The notes under the pieces: generated by a model
What the model saw: only the letters and a program-made list of their open reading frames with translations
What the model was told of the DNA's origin: nothing
Databases searched by the model: none
In this document: positions 8,301-16,338 of the stretch, piece by piece
Position numbering within the stretch: the stretch's first letter is position 1
Layout: each line of letters begins with the position of its first letter
Source: a virus
IMG/VR virus record: IMGVR_UViG_3300042558_003650
Location: 1-24,802 of that record
Strand: one strand, 5' to 3'
DNA: 24,802 bases
Position numbers and translations under genes: made by a program

Positions 8301-11300
8301 CCAGTCAGCTTGCCCGTCACCAAAGCCAAGGCTTTGTGGAAGAGGTAAGTCAGTCGGTCGGCCCAGCTCTGAGGACCGGTGGAGGCCTGGCGAACAGCAG
8401 TAGCCCGCTGCAGTGCTTGGTTCACCTCTTGGTGCCCCAGACCCATCGCCACAAACCTGGTGATGTAGTCCGAGCGCTTGTCAGCACCTTGCTCGACAGC
8501 AAACAGGAAAGCGTGCAAGTCAGGATCCGTGAAGTCGCTCGGCTTCAAGGTGTTCCGCGCTTCCACGTACAGCTTGCTGAGCTCACGGTACAGCAAGCCA
8601 GTCTGAGCAATGTCATCCAAGGAAGCACGCATCGTCGCTTCCACTTGCTCGATCACAAAAGCCTCTTGCTCCGTCACCAAGCCGGGAAGAGCCGGCAGCA
8701 CCTTCGAGGCAAACGGCGCTTCCCCGGTCAACTGAGCCTTGACCCACACATCGTGCGGCGTCATGGCCACAGTGCCTTGCAGGTTGGCTGCCCAGCTTCC
8801 CTTGGGGCCATGCACCTTGTCCGACACTGCAGTCAGCAGGCCCTTCAGAGACTCCTGGAACCCGCTGTTCAGTGTCTTGCCCGTAGCACTCACCGTCGAA
8901 GGCAGAGCATCAAAGATCTGCTCGCTGGTGTAGCGCATCGCAGGGTGTGCGTTACCTGGAGCTTGCTGGCTCAGATTTTGAGCTACTGCAGGCTTTGCAG
9001 TGCTCTGCTCAACGTACTTGAACAAGCCAGCAACATCACTGATCAGCACAGTCAGTGCGTTGGTGGCTTTGTCTTTGTTGGCAACGCTTGTGTCTTTGAA
9101 AAAGAACCGACGCACAGTTTCGATGAACGACTTCATCCCACTGACCAACGAGTTGTTCTTGTTCTTGTGCTCCTTGACTTGGATCTTCGCCAGCACCTTG
9201 GTCTGGAAGTCCCGGTTCGTCATGCCCCAGGCCACCAGCTCTTGCACGTTCAGTGCAGCGTTGCCAAAGCCCAGCTCTGGATTCGCAGCCAGGAAAGTCT
9301 TCACTTCCTGCAGCAGAGTTTCCAGCTCAGTCACCAGCGCCTTGGCTTCAACAGTATCAGGACGCGCGATGGCTTCAGCCAAAGCTGCGTGGATGATCTC
9401 GTGCATCAGCACTTCAGGCCCCACAGCCGCATGCGTGAACGCAGGGCTGAGAACGTAGATCTCGCGTTGACCACGGTTGGTGGCGACGTACCAGCCCCTG
9501 GAGTTGCTCAAATGAGCCTTCTCCAAGACATCTCCAGCAGGGGTGTCAGGCGTCACATACTTCACCGTCACAGACTCACCAGCAGCTTTGACTGCCCGGT
9601 TGAGCAAGGCCACCAGGCCTTCTTCTTGAGACCCGCTACCCTGCAGCTGAGCCCGGATCACCGGGAGCAGCTCGCGCACGCTCACACGGCCACGAGACGA
9701 CAGCAGCTTGACCAGCTCTTCGTTTTGCAGCGCCGGATTCGAGCCACCCAAATCCCCCCAAGCGTTCTTCTTCGCAGGATCTTGAGCCGCAGCATTGCGT
9801 GCCAAAGCCTGGATCGTCTCTGCCTTCTGCTGTGTCGGCAAGGCATTCACAGCCGTCTTCACAGCTTCCACCGTGCCTTTTTTTGCAGCTTCCTTCACTT
9901 CCGGAGCCACACCAGGCGCTTCCAGAGCAGTCATCAGCTTCACGCCTTCAGCACCCAAAGCCTTGGCAGACTTCATCTCGACTTCGTTGTCCGTGCCGTC
10001 CGTCTCAGCTTCGAGCTTCACTTCCACAGGAGCAGGAGCGTTGGGCACCTCACGCCCGTAGAGCACCTCTTCGAGGTAGCGAGCAGCCATGGGAGCCATT
10101 GACTCCGGCTGGGAATCCAGTTGCTCAAGCATGGCTTGTGCAGCGTTGCGGATCTTCTCCGTCACGACAAACTGACCCCCTTCCCAGGTGTACTGGTCAA
10201 CAGTCTTCATCTGAGCAATCGTGCCCAAGCGAATACGGTCAGCAGCCAGAGCCAGCATCTCTGCTTCAGCCAGCATGTGGCTCACTGCGTCTTCGACAGG
10301 AATTGCACCCTTCTTCTTCTTGCCGTTGATCTGCTTGGCGATCTGCTCGTAGGCAGCACGCGCAGCAGACACAGGCAGCTTGCCCGAGCGCACCATGCGA
10401 GCCAGGGCAATCACCTGACGCTCCAGCATCCGGCGAGCTTCAGCAGCCGGAGAGTAGGTCAGCAGGTTCTCTACCGTGGTCTGGTTGATGTTCTTCGAGG
10501 CTTGGGCAATGTTCTCGACACTCACAGCCTGCTCGTCGTGAATGTTCAGAGCCTGGAAGTCCGCACCCATCTCATCGGCAAAGTGCATGTTGCCGCTGTC
10601 CAGCGAGTGGATCGAGTACGGAGTGCCTGCAGCACCTGGTGCAGCTTCTGTAGAGCGCACAGCGCCAGTAGCCACCTTGTTGCTGTCTCTACCCACCAGA
10701 GGGGTGCCCACTTGCACAGTGCTCTGGAAGATAGGATCTCCGCTCAAGCCACGGTCTTCCTTGGCCATGTAGATGCCAGCCGCGAGATCGTTGCCTTCAG
10801 CCGTGTAGACCGAGTTCATCGCAGGACGCAACGGACCTAGGCTCTCCCAGAGCTCTTGCTCTTGAGCCTGGTTCAAGTCGTGCAGAGGAATGCGCTTGCC
10901 CGTGGGCACAGCAGGCAGAGCCTTGCCGTTCTTGTCTCGGCCAGGAGACTTGCGCTCTTCACGGTACGCCAGATCACCAGACTCCATCAGACGCTGGATC
11001 ATCTGTTCACGAGCTGCAGCGTAGGCAGCTTCGTAGAGTCGGTAGCCAGTCTCGATCACCTTGTTCAGGGTGCGCCGGCGCTCAATGAACGTGGCGAAGT
11101 GAGCTTCCATGGTCTCTTCGACCGCATAGCCCATGATCTGGTAAAAAGCCTTCTCCAGCGCTCGACGCTGCGGGAACAGATTGTCTGCCAGCAACTGCTC
11201 TGCAGTGGCAGATTCGTTCAGAGGCTTGCCACCCCCCACCACGATCAGAGTGTTCAGGGCCTGGATCAGCTCCGTCAGGTCAGCAACATCTTTGCGCTTA

Positions 11301-14300
11301 CCCTGAGCTACATCTTCAATGGTCGTGTAGATCCCTTCGATGAAAGCGTTCTGCATGTTGGCCACAGACTTCGACAGCTGTGAACCAAACGCAAACGAAG
11401 TCATCGGGGTTTTCATCAGGTTGCGAGTAGCACCCGACACCCCATCAGCGCCCTCACGCAGGGGCTTGGTGATCTTCTGGAAGGCAGCCCAGATCTGCGG
11501 GTCGAAACCAGCAGACTCTTCGATCATTTTCAGCACCTGGTTGCCCAGATCCTGGTACAGGTCTTGGCCGCCCTTCTCAGCGTACTGACTGAAGTGCTCT
11601 TCTTCGTTGCCCAAGGCAAACATGCCGCCTTGGTTCATGACCCGGTAAAGGCCTTCCACAGTCTCTGCAGCGCCCAGAGCCAGGTGCGTCAGCACAGGGC
11701 CGTTGGTCTTGCCGTCAGCGCCCACCAGCAGGTTGACCTCGAAGTCAGCGCCAGTCTCTGCAGCTTCCAAGTACTGCGCCAGGGCCAGCAGGCCCTGCAG
11801 CGACATCATCTTCTCAGCACCGCCAGCCACCTGAGACACCAGCTTCTGGTTCTCAGGCGTCCAGACGCTCATGTCTTTGCGCAGCACACCTTGACGGATG
11901 ACTTCTGCAGCACGACGCACATCCGAAGTCGGATCGTTGAAGATCTTCTGGTAGCCAGAAGTCTTCATCGTTTCTGCGTTGGTTTGCTTGTCCGTCTTCA
12001 CACCCAGCGCCTGAGCCACCGAGATCTTGAACTCAGTCAGCAGCGCTTCGTTGCTGAAAGAGATCTTCGTCTTCCAGTTCGGGCGCGTGAAGGCAAACCG
12101 GTGCAGCTTGCTCGACTGCATGTTGAGCGACTGGGTCTTGATGCCCACACGGAAGTTGCGCCAGACCTCGTACTCGACAAACATCTGCCGATCTTTGGCC
12201 CGTTGGACGATCTGCCCAAAGACACCAGCCGGCAAATCTTCACGGAGAGTCTCAGGCAAGCCCAGCATCTCCATCATCTGCTCGTACTGCACCGACAGGT
12301 TGTCGTTCTGAGCTTCGATGCTGCCCAGACGTTCAACGTGAATCTTGCTCCCGTCAGGCTCGACCCAACCAGCAGCTTCCAGCGTGGCTTGCTTGCCAAG
12401 GCCCAGCATCAGATCCAGCATCTCAGGGATCACCTGGTGCGGCACCTTCTGAGCACGGTTCAGAACCTTGGCCAACTTGGCAGGAATCTTCTGACGGGTG
12501 CCCTTGGCAAACTCTTGCTTGAACTTGGCTGGCTTCTCCAGAGCCGTGCGGGTCAGCGACTCCACACCAAACATCTTGTCCACAGCCGATCCAGAGTACC
12601 GGTTGGTGTTCTTGATGTCTTCGATTTCAAGCCAGGCTGAAGCACTGCCAGCCAGGCCTTCACGAGAGAACTGGACGTACTTGAACTTGGTCTCGGCCCC
12701 GTAGCGCTCAGCTTGCTTCTCGGAGTCTTTGAAGAAATCCTGAGCTACCTGACGTGCGTTCATCTCATGCCGCACCAGCACTCCCTTGCGCTCCAACAGC
12801 GCCAGGGCATGCACACCCAGAGCAGCCTGCAGACGAGGCAGCAAGTCTTGCGGTGCGTCTTTCATGGCACGCAAGCCCAGGGCTTCCACAGCGGCTTGGC
12901 CCAGCGTGTTGATCACGACTTCTTCAAAGCCAGCCATGTGCTTCAGAGCTTGGCGACCTTCCAGCGTCAGCACATCACCTTCAGCTCGCCCGTGCATCTC
13001 CAGGATCTCCAGGGGCAGCTTGGCCTTCGGAGTGTTGGCCTGATCAAGCGTCCAGCGGTAGGCCGAGTAGGCAACAGCGGTCAGCACGTTCTCGCTGAAC
13101 TTGCCAGTGCCCGGATCCACCAGGTAACGGCTCATGTCCTGATGCTGGAAGTCCTTGCTGATCTGAGCATAGGCCTCGGCATTGGGCATGTTTTCCCGCA
13201 GGTTCGAGAGCCAGCCAGAGCGAACGACCTTACCGTCACGCACTTTGTCGCTCAGCACCTGGCCAAAGTTCTTCAGTGCTGCCAGAGCTTGGATGCGCTC
13301 AACACTCTCAGCGTTGTACGAACGCAGCTTGTCCTTGAAAGCCTTCGGCAGGTACTGCCACTGAAGCAAGTTGTCTTGCCGCCATGCACTGAAGAAGTCT
13401 TGAAGCGAAGCCAGCGGCTTACCAGAGACTTCCTTGCTACGGCCAGCGACTTGGTTAAAGAACGCTGCCACCAAGTTCACACCACGGAACACAGCGCCCA
13501 CTTTGCTGGACTCAAGAGCAGCACGGTCTTGCTCTGCAGCTTGGAGTGCCGGCAGCTTGCCTTCAACTGCCAGGTCAGCGCTGCCTTCTTCCAGGTCTGT
13601 GGTTTCTTCCGTCGCCGTCTCCGCCAGCACTTCGGTCTGCGCCGGCTGCGCCTGCTCGACCTCGGCTGGCTGCACGGCTCCGAGAGTAGCTTCAGCAGGT
13701 GCAGCAGACGACGCCACCGGAGCCACAGGCGCAGCCGTAGTGGCGACGGGGGCAGAAGCCGGCACAGAAGGCGCAGGAGCAGGGGTAACAGCAGAAGGAG
13801 CCCCGTTGGTAGCCGGAGAAGGTGCAGAGGCTGTTGCAGGGGCTTTGGCGAGCTCCACGGCAGCACGGATGCTGTCCCGGCTTGCCTTGATAGCCTGGGC
13901 TTCGGTACGAATGTCCTGCACCACACCAATCGAACCAGGGTGGATCCGCAGGCTTCCGCTGTCACGAAGCTCTTTCTCGACTTCCTTCAAGTCCCTGGTC
14001 GGGTCGATAGGCTGCACTTCCCACCCGCCTTGCTCCAGCTTGACCAGTGCCACACCCATGGTGTTGCCTTGGGTGTTGCGAAGTTCAGTGGCTTGAGCCA
14101 GTGCTTCCCTGGCCTTGACTGCTTTGTCAGCATGGCTGGCCAAGAACTTTTGCAGACCAGCCACTTGCTTCAGTGCCATGTCGACGTTGCCGCCAGCCAG
14201 AGCCAGCCCTGCACGGCGGGTGTAGTCGGCAATGCCCAGCTGACGGGTCTTCGGATCCCCGTTCAGCACTTCGCTGCGGACCTTGCTCCCAGTCTTCAGC

Positions 14301-16240
14301 TTGTTCATCGCCACCTGAGCAGCAGACAACTGCCGCAGTGCCACGCGCTGTGCAGGTGCCAGACCGTTGCTCGTGTCGTCAGCCAGTTGCAGAGCAGCTT
14401 CCGGGCTCAAAGAACCAGGAGAAGACATCGACAGGTTGATGATGACCCGTGCAGCTTCCTGAGACTCTTGCACAGCAGCCTGATCGTTCTGATCCACAGA
14501 CGCAGCAGCTTTGGTGCGCAGAGCAGCAATGGCATCAGCGTCTTGAGCGATGCCTTCAGCGGCCTTGACCATGTCCAGGCTAAACGTCTGCAGAGTCTTC
14601 TGCACATCGTTGAGCTCAGTGTCCAGAGCTGCGCGCTTCTTGTTGAGCTCGACCAGCTCTTTGCCTTCAGCCACAGGCGTAGCCAGGATCTGCTCCAGCT
14701 CAGCACGCTTGGCTTCGTTCTCAGGCGTAGCCGGCAGAGCAGCCAGCTCAGCTTGTGCTTCCTTGCGCCCGTTGGGCGTCTGGTAGTACAGGGCGTCCGA
14801 CTCAGCTTCCATGGTCTGCTTTGCAGCCAGGGCCTTGACGAAGTTCTCGTTGCGCTGTTCCGGCGTTGCGTCTTCCTTGAAACTCGTGGCGTAGAGAGAA
14901 GCCACCGCCTGCTTCGGAGAGTAGAGCGGAGATTCCTTGTTCAAGAACACCGACACATCACCGGTCTGCTCAGCCATTTCAGCAGCAGCCTTGTTGATTT
15001 CCCGCTTTGCAGCGCTGTCCACGGCGTCTGCAGCTTTCGAGGCCACACCCGAGAGCGTCTCACCCACTGCCGTCACACCGCCAGTGAGAGCGCCACCGGT
15101 CATGCCACCGATGGCACCACCCACGTAGATGTCTTCAGCAGTGGCCGGTTTCAGCCCAGCGACCCCTTCCAGGTAAGTCTGGCCAGCTTCCGTGGGAGCT
15201 TCGGTAGCCACACCCTTGGCCGTGGCCTTGCCGGTGTTCAGGATGGCTGCCTTGAGCCCCTTGCGAGCAATCTCGTCACCAGCTTCTTTGGCTGCCTTGG
15301 CCCCAATGCCCAGAGTCTTCAGAGACAGCACGTCTCCGACTTGCTCCAGAGCCACCGTACCGGCAGCAGCCAAAGCCATCGTGGTACGGGTGTCGGCATC
15401 AGGAAAGGCACCGTTGTTTTCAGCCTGGAACTTCTCCAGGCCTTTGCGGTATGCCTCGGCACCGTAGCCCACGTTGCTGGCGGTCAAAGCACCCATGCCA
15501 ACCTTGCCAGCAGCACCGACCAGGAGTTGGGGAGCGTTCTCCGCTGCGTACTCGACGACTGCCATCGGGTTGCTGCCAGCAGCGCCCACAGCGTTGTAGG
15601 CCAGCTTGCCTAGGCCAGCCAGCACATCACCAGCGCCCGAGATCGACTTCTTGTTGGTGATCTCGTCCCAGCCTTGAGTCACTTGTGCCCAAGGGCTGGC
15701 AAAGCCTTCCCGCAAGTCTTCTTGCAGGGCTTGCTTCTTCGTCTCGTCCACGATGGAGCCGATGTTGAAGAAGCTGTCCACCTTAGACGAGATGCCACGG
15801 AGTTGCTTCGACTGATCGAAGTAGCTCATGGCCGTCCGACCACGAGGGTCGTTGGGGTTGACCGGAGCGTTCAGCAGGTCGATGTCACGGGGCGTAGCTT
15901 CACCACGCACCATCCGGTTGTAGGCGTTGTAGTGGTTCTCGTCCAGAGCTGTTTCTGCCGCCGAAGCGATGGCATCCGAAGGCAGCGAAGCCAGATCACC
16001 AATCAGCCGGGAGCCGCCAGAAACAATGTTGGCACCCAGGTTCACAGCCTGGCCAGCGATGCCGTCTCGATCCAGGCCAAGACGACCAGACCAAGAGAGG
16101 TCTTCAGGCTCGATCTGGACAGGCTGAGCCTGCACCAAAGAGCGAAGGCTTTCTACCTTTTGACGCCGTGCTTCGAGTATCTGGGCAAACTTACCCGAGC
16201 TTGCGTTTTGCACAGAGACAAAAGGATTGGAGCCGGACAT
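5372..16240 (-). CDS. Giant virion-associated RNA polymerase (N4 gp50-like vRNAP)
   Basis: 3,622 residues, close to N4 vRNAP (about 3,500). In N4 this enzyme is packaged, ejected with DNA and transcribes early genes from hairpin promoters. Residues 1-800: N-terminal ejection/virion region with Gly/Ala-rich hydrophobic stretches (e.g. about 370-400). About 797-880: Pro/Ala linker. About 880-2050: polymerase core with T/DxxGR-like WRNFR (R1364), motif A GADGKTNG (D1509), motif B RNLMK (R1606, K1610) ending in F1618, HSLD, and motif C IHD (D1902). Spacings resemble N4 (135/111/281 in N4 versus 145/101/292 here). About 2240-2345: HEIIH (2280-2284) with E2334, metallopeptidase-like. The C-terminus (about 3470-3622) has the N4-type aromatic region (FVNYDIP, FTKYFLYIQ). 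I see no cysteine in the whole chain. Shine-Dalgarno GGGA lies 7 bases before the ATG. The gene is preceded by its own terminator-bounded leader. Confidence 0.93.
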   Translation of the reverse strand: MSGSNPFVSVQNASSGKFAQILEARRQKVESLRSLVQAQPVQIEPEDLSWSGRLGLDRDGIAGQAVNLGANIVSGGSRLIGDLASLPSDAIASAAETALDENHYNAYNRMVRGEATPRDIDLLNAPVNPNDPRGRTAMSYFDQSKQLRGISSKVDSFFNIGSIVDETKKQALQEDLREGFASPWAQVTQGWDEITNKKSISGAGDVLAGLGKLAYNAVGAAGSNPMAVVEYAAENAPQLLVGAAGKVGMGALTASNVGYGAEAYRKGLEKFQAENNGAFPDADTRTTMALAAAGTVALEQVGDVLSLKTLGIGAKAAKEAGDEIARKGLKAAILNTGKATAKGVATEAPTEAGQTYLEGVAGLKPATAEDIYVGGAIGGMTGGALTGGVTAVGETLSGVASKAADAVDSAAKREINKAAAEMAEQTGDVSVFLNKESPLYSPKQAVASLYATSFKEDATPEQRNENFVKALAAKQTMEAESDALYYQTPNGRKEAQAELAALPATPENEAKRAELEQILATPVAEGKELVELNKKRAALDTELNDVQKTLQTFSLDMVKAAEGIAQDADAIAALRTKAAASVDQNDQAAVQESQEAARVIINLSMSSPGSLSPEAALQLADDTSNGLAPAQRVALRQLSAAQVAMNKLKTGSKVRSEVLNGDPKTRQLGIADYTRRAGLALAGGNVDMALKQVAGLQKFLASHADKAVKAREALAQATELRNTQGNTMGVALVKLEQGGWEVQPIDPTRDLKEVEKELRDSGSLRIHPGSIGVVQDIRTEAQAIKASRDSIRAAVELAKAPATASAPSPATNGAPSAVTPAPAPSVPASAPVATTAAPVAPVASSAAPAEATLGAVQPAEVEQAQPAQTEVLAETATEETTDLEEGSADLAVEGKLPALQAAEQDRAALESSKVGAVFRGVNLVAAFFNQVAGRSKEVSGKPLASLQDFFSAWRQDNLLQWQYLPKAFKDKLRSYNAESVERIQALAALKNFGQVLSDKVRDGKVVRSGWLSNLRENMPNAEAYAQISKDFQHQDMSRYLVDPGTGKFSENVLTAVAYSAYRWTLDQANTPKAKLPLEILEMHGRAEGDVLTLEGRQALKHMAGFEEVVINTLGQAAVEALGLRAMKDAPQDLLPRLQAALGVHALALLERKGVLVRHEMNARQVAQDFFKDSEKQAERYGAETKFKYVQFSREGLAGSASAWLEIEDIKNTNRYSGSAVDKMFGVESLTRTALEKPAKFKQEFAKGTRQKIPAKLAKVLNRAQKVPHQVIPEMLDLMLGLGKQATLEAAGWVEPDGSKIHVERLGSIEAQNDNLSVQYEQMMEMLGLPETLREDLPAGVFGQIVQRAKDRQMFVEYEVWRNFRVGIKTQSLNMQSSKLHRFAFTRPNWKTKISFSNEALLTEFKISVAQALGVKTDKQTNAETMKTSGYQKIFNDPTSDVRRAAEVIRQGVLRKDMSVWTPENQKLVSQVAGGAEKMMSLQGLLALAQYLEAAETGADFEVNLLVGADGKTNGPVLTHLALGAAETVEGLYRVMNQGGMFALGNEEEHFSQYAEKGGQDLYQDLGNQVLKMIEESAGFDPQIWAAFQKITKPLREGADGVSGATRNLMKTPMTSFAFGSQLSKSVANMQNAFIEGIYTTIEDVAQGKRKDVADLTELIQALNTLIVVGGGKPLNESATAEQLLADNLFPQRRALEKAFYQIMGYAVEETMEAHFATFIERRRTLNKVIETGYRLYEAAYAAAREQMIQRLMESGDLAYREERKSPGRDKNGKALPAVPTGKRIPLHDLNQAQEQELWESLGPLRPAMNSVYTAEGNDLAAGIYMAKEDRGLSGDPIFQSTVQVGTPLVGRDSNKVATGAVRSTEAAPGAAGTPYSIHSLDSGNMHFADEMGADFQALNIHDEQAVSVENIAQASKNINQTTVENLLTYSPAAEARRMLERQVIALARMVRSGKLPVSAARAAYEQIAKQINGKKKKGAIPVEDAVSHMLAEAEMLALAADRIRLGTIAQMKTVDQYTWEGGQFVVTEKIRNAAQAMLEQLDSQPESMAPMAARYLEEVLYGREVPNAPAPVEVKLEAETDGTDNEVEMKSAKALGAEGVKLMTALEAPGVAPEVKEAAKKGTVEAVKTAVNALPTQQKAETIQALARNAAAQDPAKKNAWGDLGGSNPALQNEELVKLLSSRGRVSVRELLPVIRAQLQGSGSQEEGLVALLNRAVKAAGESVTVKYVTPDTPAGDVLEKAHLSNSRGWYVATNRGQREIYVLSPAFTHAAVGPEVLMHEIIHAALAEAIARPDTVEAKALVTELETLLQEVKTFLAANPELGFGNAALNVQELVAWGMTNRDFQTKVLAKIQVKEHKNKNNSLVSGMKSFIETVRRFFFKDTSVANKDKATNALTVLISDVAGLFKYVEQSTAKPAVAQNLSQQAPGNAHPAMRYTSEQIFDALPSTVSATGKTLNSGFQESLKGLLTAVSDKVHGPKGSWAANLQGTVAMTPHDVWVKAQLTGEAPFASKVLPALPGLVTEQEAFVIEQVEATMRASLDDIAQTGLLYRELSKLYVEARNTLKPSDFTDPDLHAFLFAVEQGADKRSDYITRFVAMGLGHQEVNQALQRATAVRQASTGPQSWADRLTYLFHKALALVTGKLTGTVAGENMNTRLGKLAGQLASMEAKKRARLARATGPSMFSSVSDTMNKGADALKTGALKVVESDLVKNSRFGVVQLAGTTAGIVLKEQANQVIDAMFALRDSALKERQGIAAGLMNSLRGPSELFQFLLRQLKDLEKRRQDIIGDVGKAVLKSYINEGENLTDGQRSAVTGVFLRSGMHVLLESTTVSGTPLDMAKLQELVESETEREAAVKARIGALASQPELAPYIHYYTYQAKALGYFKMTGRQVSAMGMMNAGNIARLYGTPKAKDIAPVDAAKAERLIDELASLYALEYADGVQMLWAKDVLRAEMSRGAEANGVEMTLRMHRRLENESKARLFSGSEALQMKGYTSEIYSPHVALVVARSPEEIAYFKESGYEEGPKLRKDPNDPAETEAQIFSLKDGGHMPYVTASLSLTGMAAKGSVRYGGMSNAFDEGVENTEQAGAITEARKQASMALFNPQPRFDPRMSKNRFMSPVLNERGEVVSWRYLMEEKVKDKLLQRNSRFDDVLGAMAGSIYDKENSVTHNREVIKALKQVYRDEYSKRPKSFVQISHDSEDPELREMYRLLPDSTQATIRSVWGDSGMFVPQDLLDVTFGYRKVSVTKPFDKRAAQRHAARLGLEMRDQDRMNKLEELFVSFTEGAFYTYAKSLRKMGDKEAQVFARTAGTRLRQVERGSQEIVREIKDTIVVRGIQTLVGNLKSNVSLLLIYGIMPWEQAHYARVAIKGATDYRVDRAELAQLRLKLESGYTRGDEDEIQARIAMLEDSLLRNPVRELIDAGLMPSIVEDVADDDDIYSYKAALETKLGTLTSKLNPKVREAGKWIYMTHDTPAYQALSRITQLSDFVGRYSIYMHLTTREKNPIDKAQAIQRASETFVNYDIPMHRGLQYLDDMGITMFTKYFLYIQRVLLKLGKERPAQVLMAAALHEYFGRMDLVTESSILYRFGLPAITPGPLGIVGAPAELPLVNATMSLLK
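9206..9535 (-). other. HExxH metallopeptidase-like segment inside vRNAP
   Basis: Residues about 2236-2345. A WYVATNRGQREIYVLSP beta-type lead-in is followed by VLMHEIIHAAL (H2280, E2281, H2284) and, about 50 residues on, NVQELVAWGMTNRDFQ with E2334 as a possible third zinc ligand. This matches the usual layout of the zincin-like peptidases found in phage polyvalent proteins (HExxH, then an 'EFxAxxxsnpxFQ'-type helix). All key residues are present, so it could be active; activity is not proven. Confidence 0.65.
10526..12163 (-). other. T7/N4-type RNA polymerase catalytic core of vRNAP
   Basis: Holds R1364 (T/DxxGR position, T7 R425), D1509 (motif A, T7 D537), R1606 and K1610 (motif B, T7 R627/K631), F1618 (where T7 has Y639 and N4 Y678), HSLDSG about 1883-1888 (T7 HSQDGS) and H1901-D1902 (motif C, T7 H811-D812). 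Motif B aligns with T7 without gaps: R-x3-K-x7-[Y/F]-G-S. All catalytic residues are kept except the Tyr to Phe change. Confidence 0.9.
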
Positions 16241-16244
16241 AGAT

Positions 16245-16257
16245 ATTCCCAGGAGAG
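16245..16257 (-). promoter_or_regulatory. Ribosome-binding block of vRNAP
   Basis: CTCTCCTGGGAAT on the minus strand, GGGA 6-7 bases before ATG 16240. It is a variant of the CTCTCCAAGGAA block used by SSB and the capsid gene, and of CTCTCCAAGCAGGGAATAT at 2913-2931. Confidence 0.5.
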
Positions 16258-16283
16258 TATGTCCTGAGATTCTAGAGTAAATG

Positions 16284-16305
16284 AAAAACGGGCCGAAGCC
16301 CGTTT
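16284..16305 (-). terminator. Intrinsic terminator between gp51-like gene and vRNAP
   Basis: On the minus strand AAACGGGC - TTCG - GCCCGTTTTTC: 8-bp stem, UUCG loop and T-run. It lies 29 bases after the gp51-like stop and 44 bases before the vRNAP start, so vRNAP needs read-through or its own promoter. Confidence 0.9.
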
Positions 16306-16315
16306 GTCTGTATTT

Positions 16316-16338
16316 GCTGAAAGAGTATCTATTTCAGC
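16316..16338 (-). other. Hairpin over the gp51-like stop codon with AGATACTC loop
   Basis: GCTGAAA - TAGATACTC - TTTCAGC (minus strand), 7-bp stem, 9-base loop. The gp51-like stop TGA lies in the stem and the repeated AGATACTCT 9-mer (16330-16322) occupies the loop. It precedes the terminator by about 10 bases, so the leader of vRNAP contains two successive stems. Confidence 0.5.

Noticed and set aside
7709-10102. 797-codon antisense open frame (and 5816-7645, 609 codons)
   Set aside because: Same reason: unstructured composition, no ribosome-binding site, opposite a clearly conserved protein.
12713-15613. 966-codon open frame antisense to vRNAP
   Set aside because: It is a frame shadow of the vRNAP codon bias; composition is rich in His, Arg, Ser, Leu and Gln without domain pattern, and the sense strand carries recognisable polymerase motifs.
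16256-16261. CATACT as a -10 box for vRNAP
   Set aside because: Transcription would begin at the Shine-Dalgarno, leaving no usable leader, and no -35 box fits.
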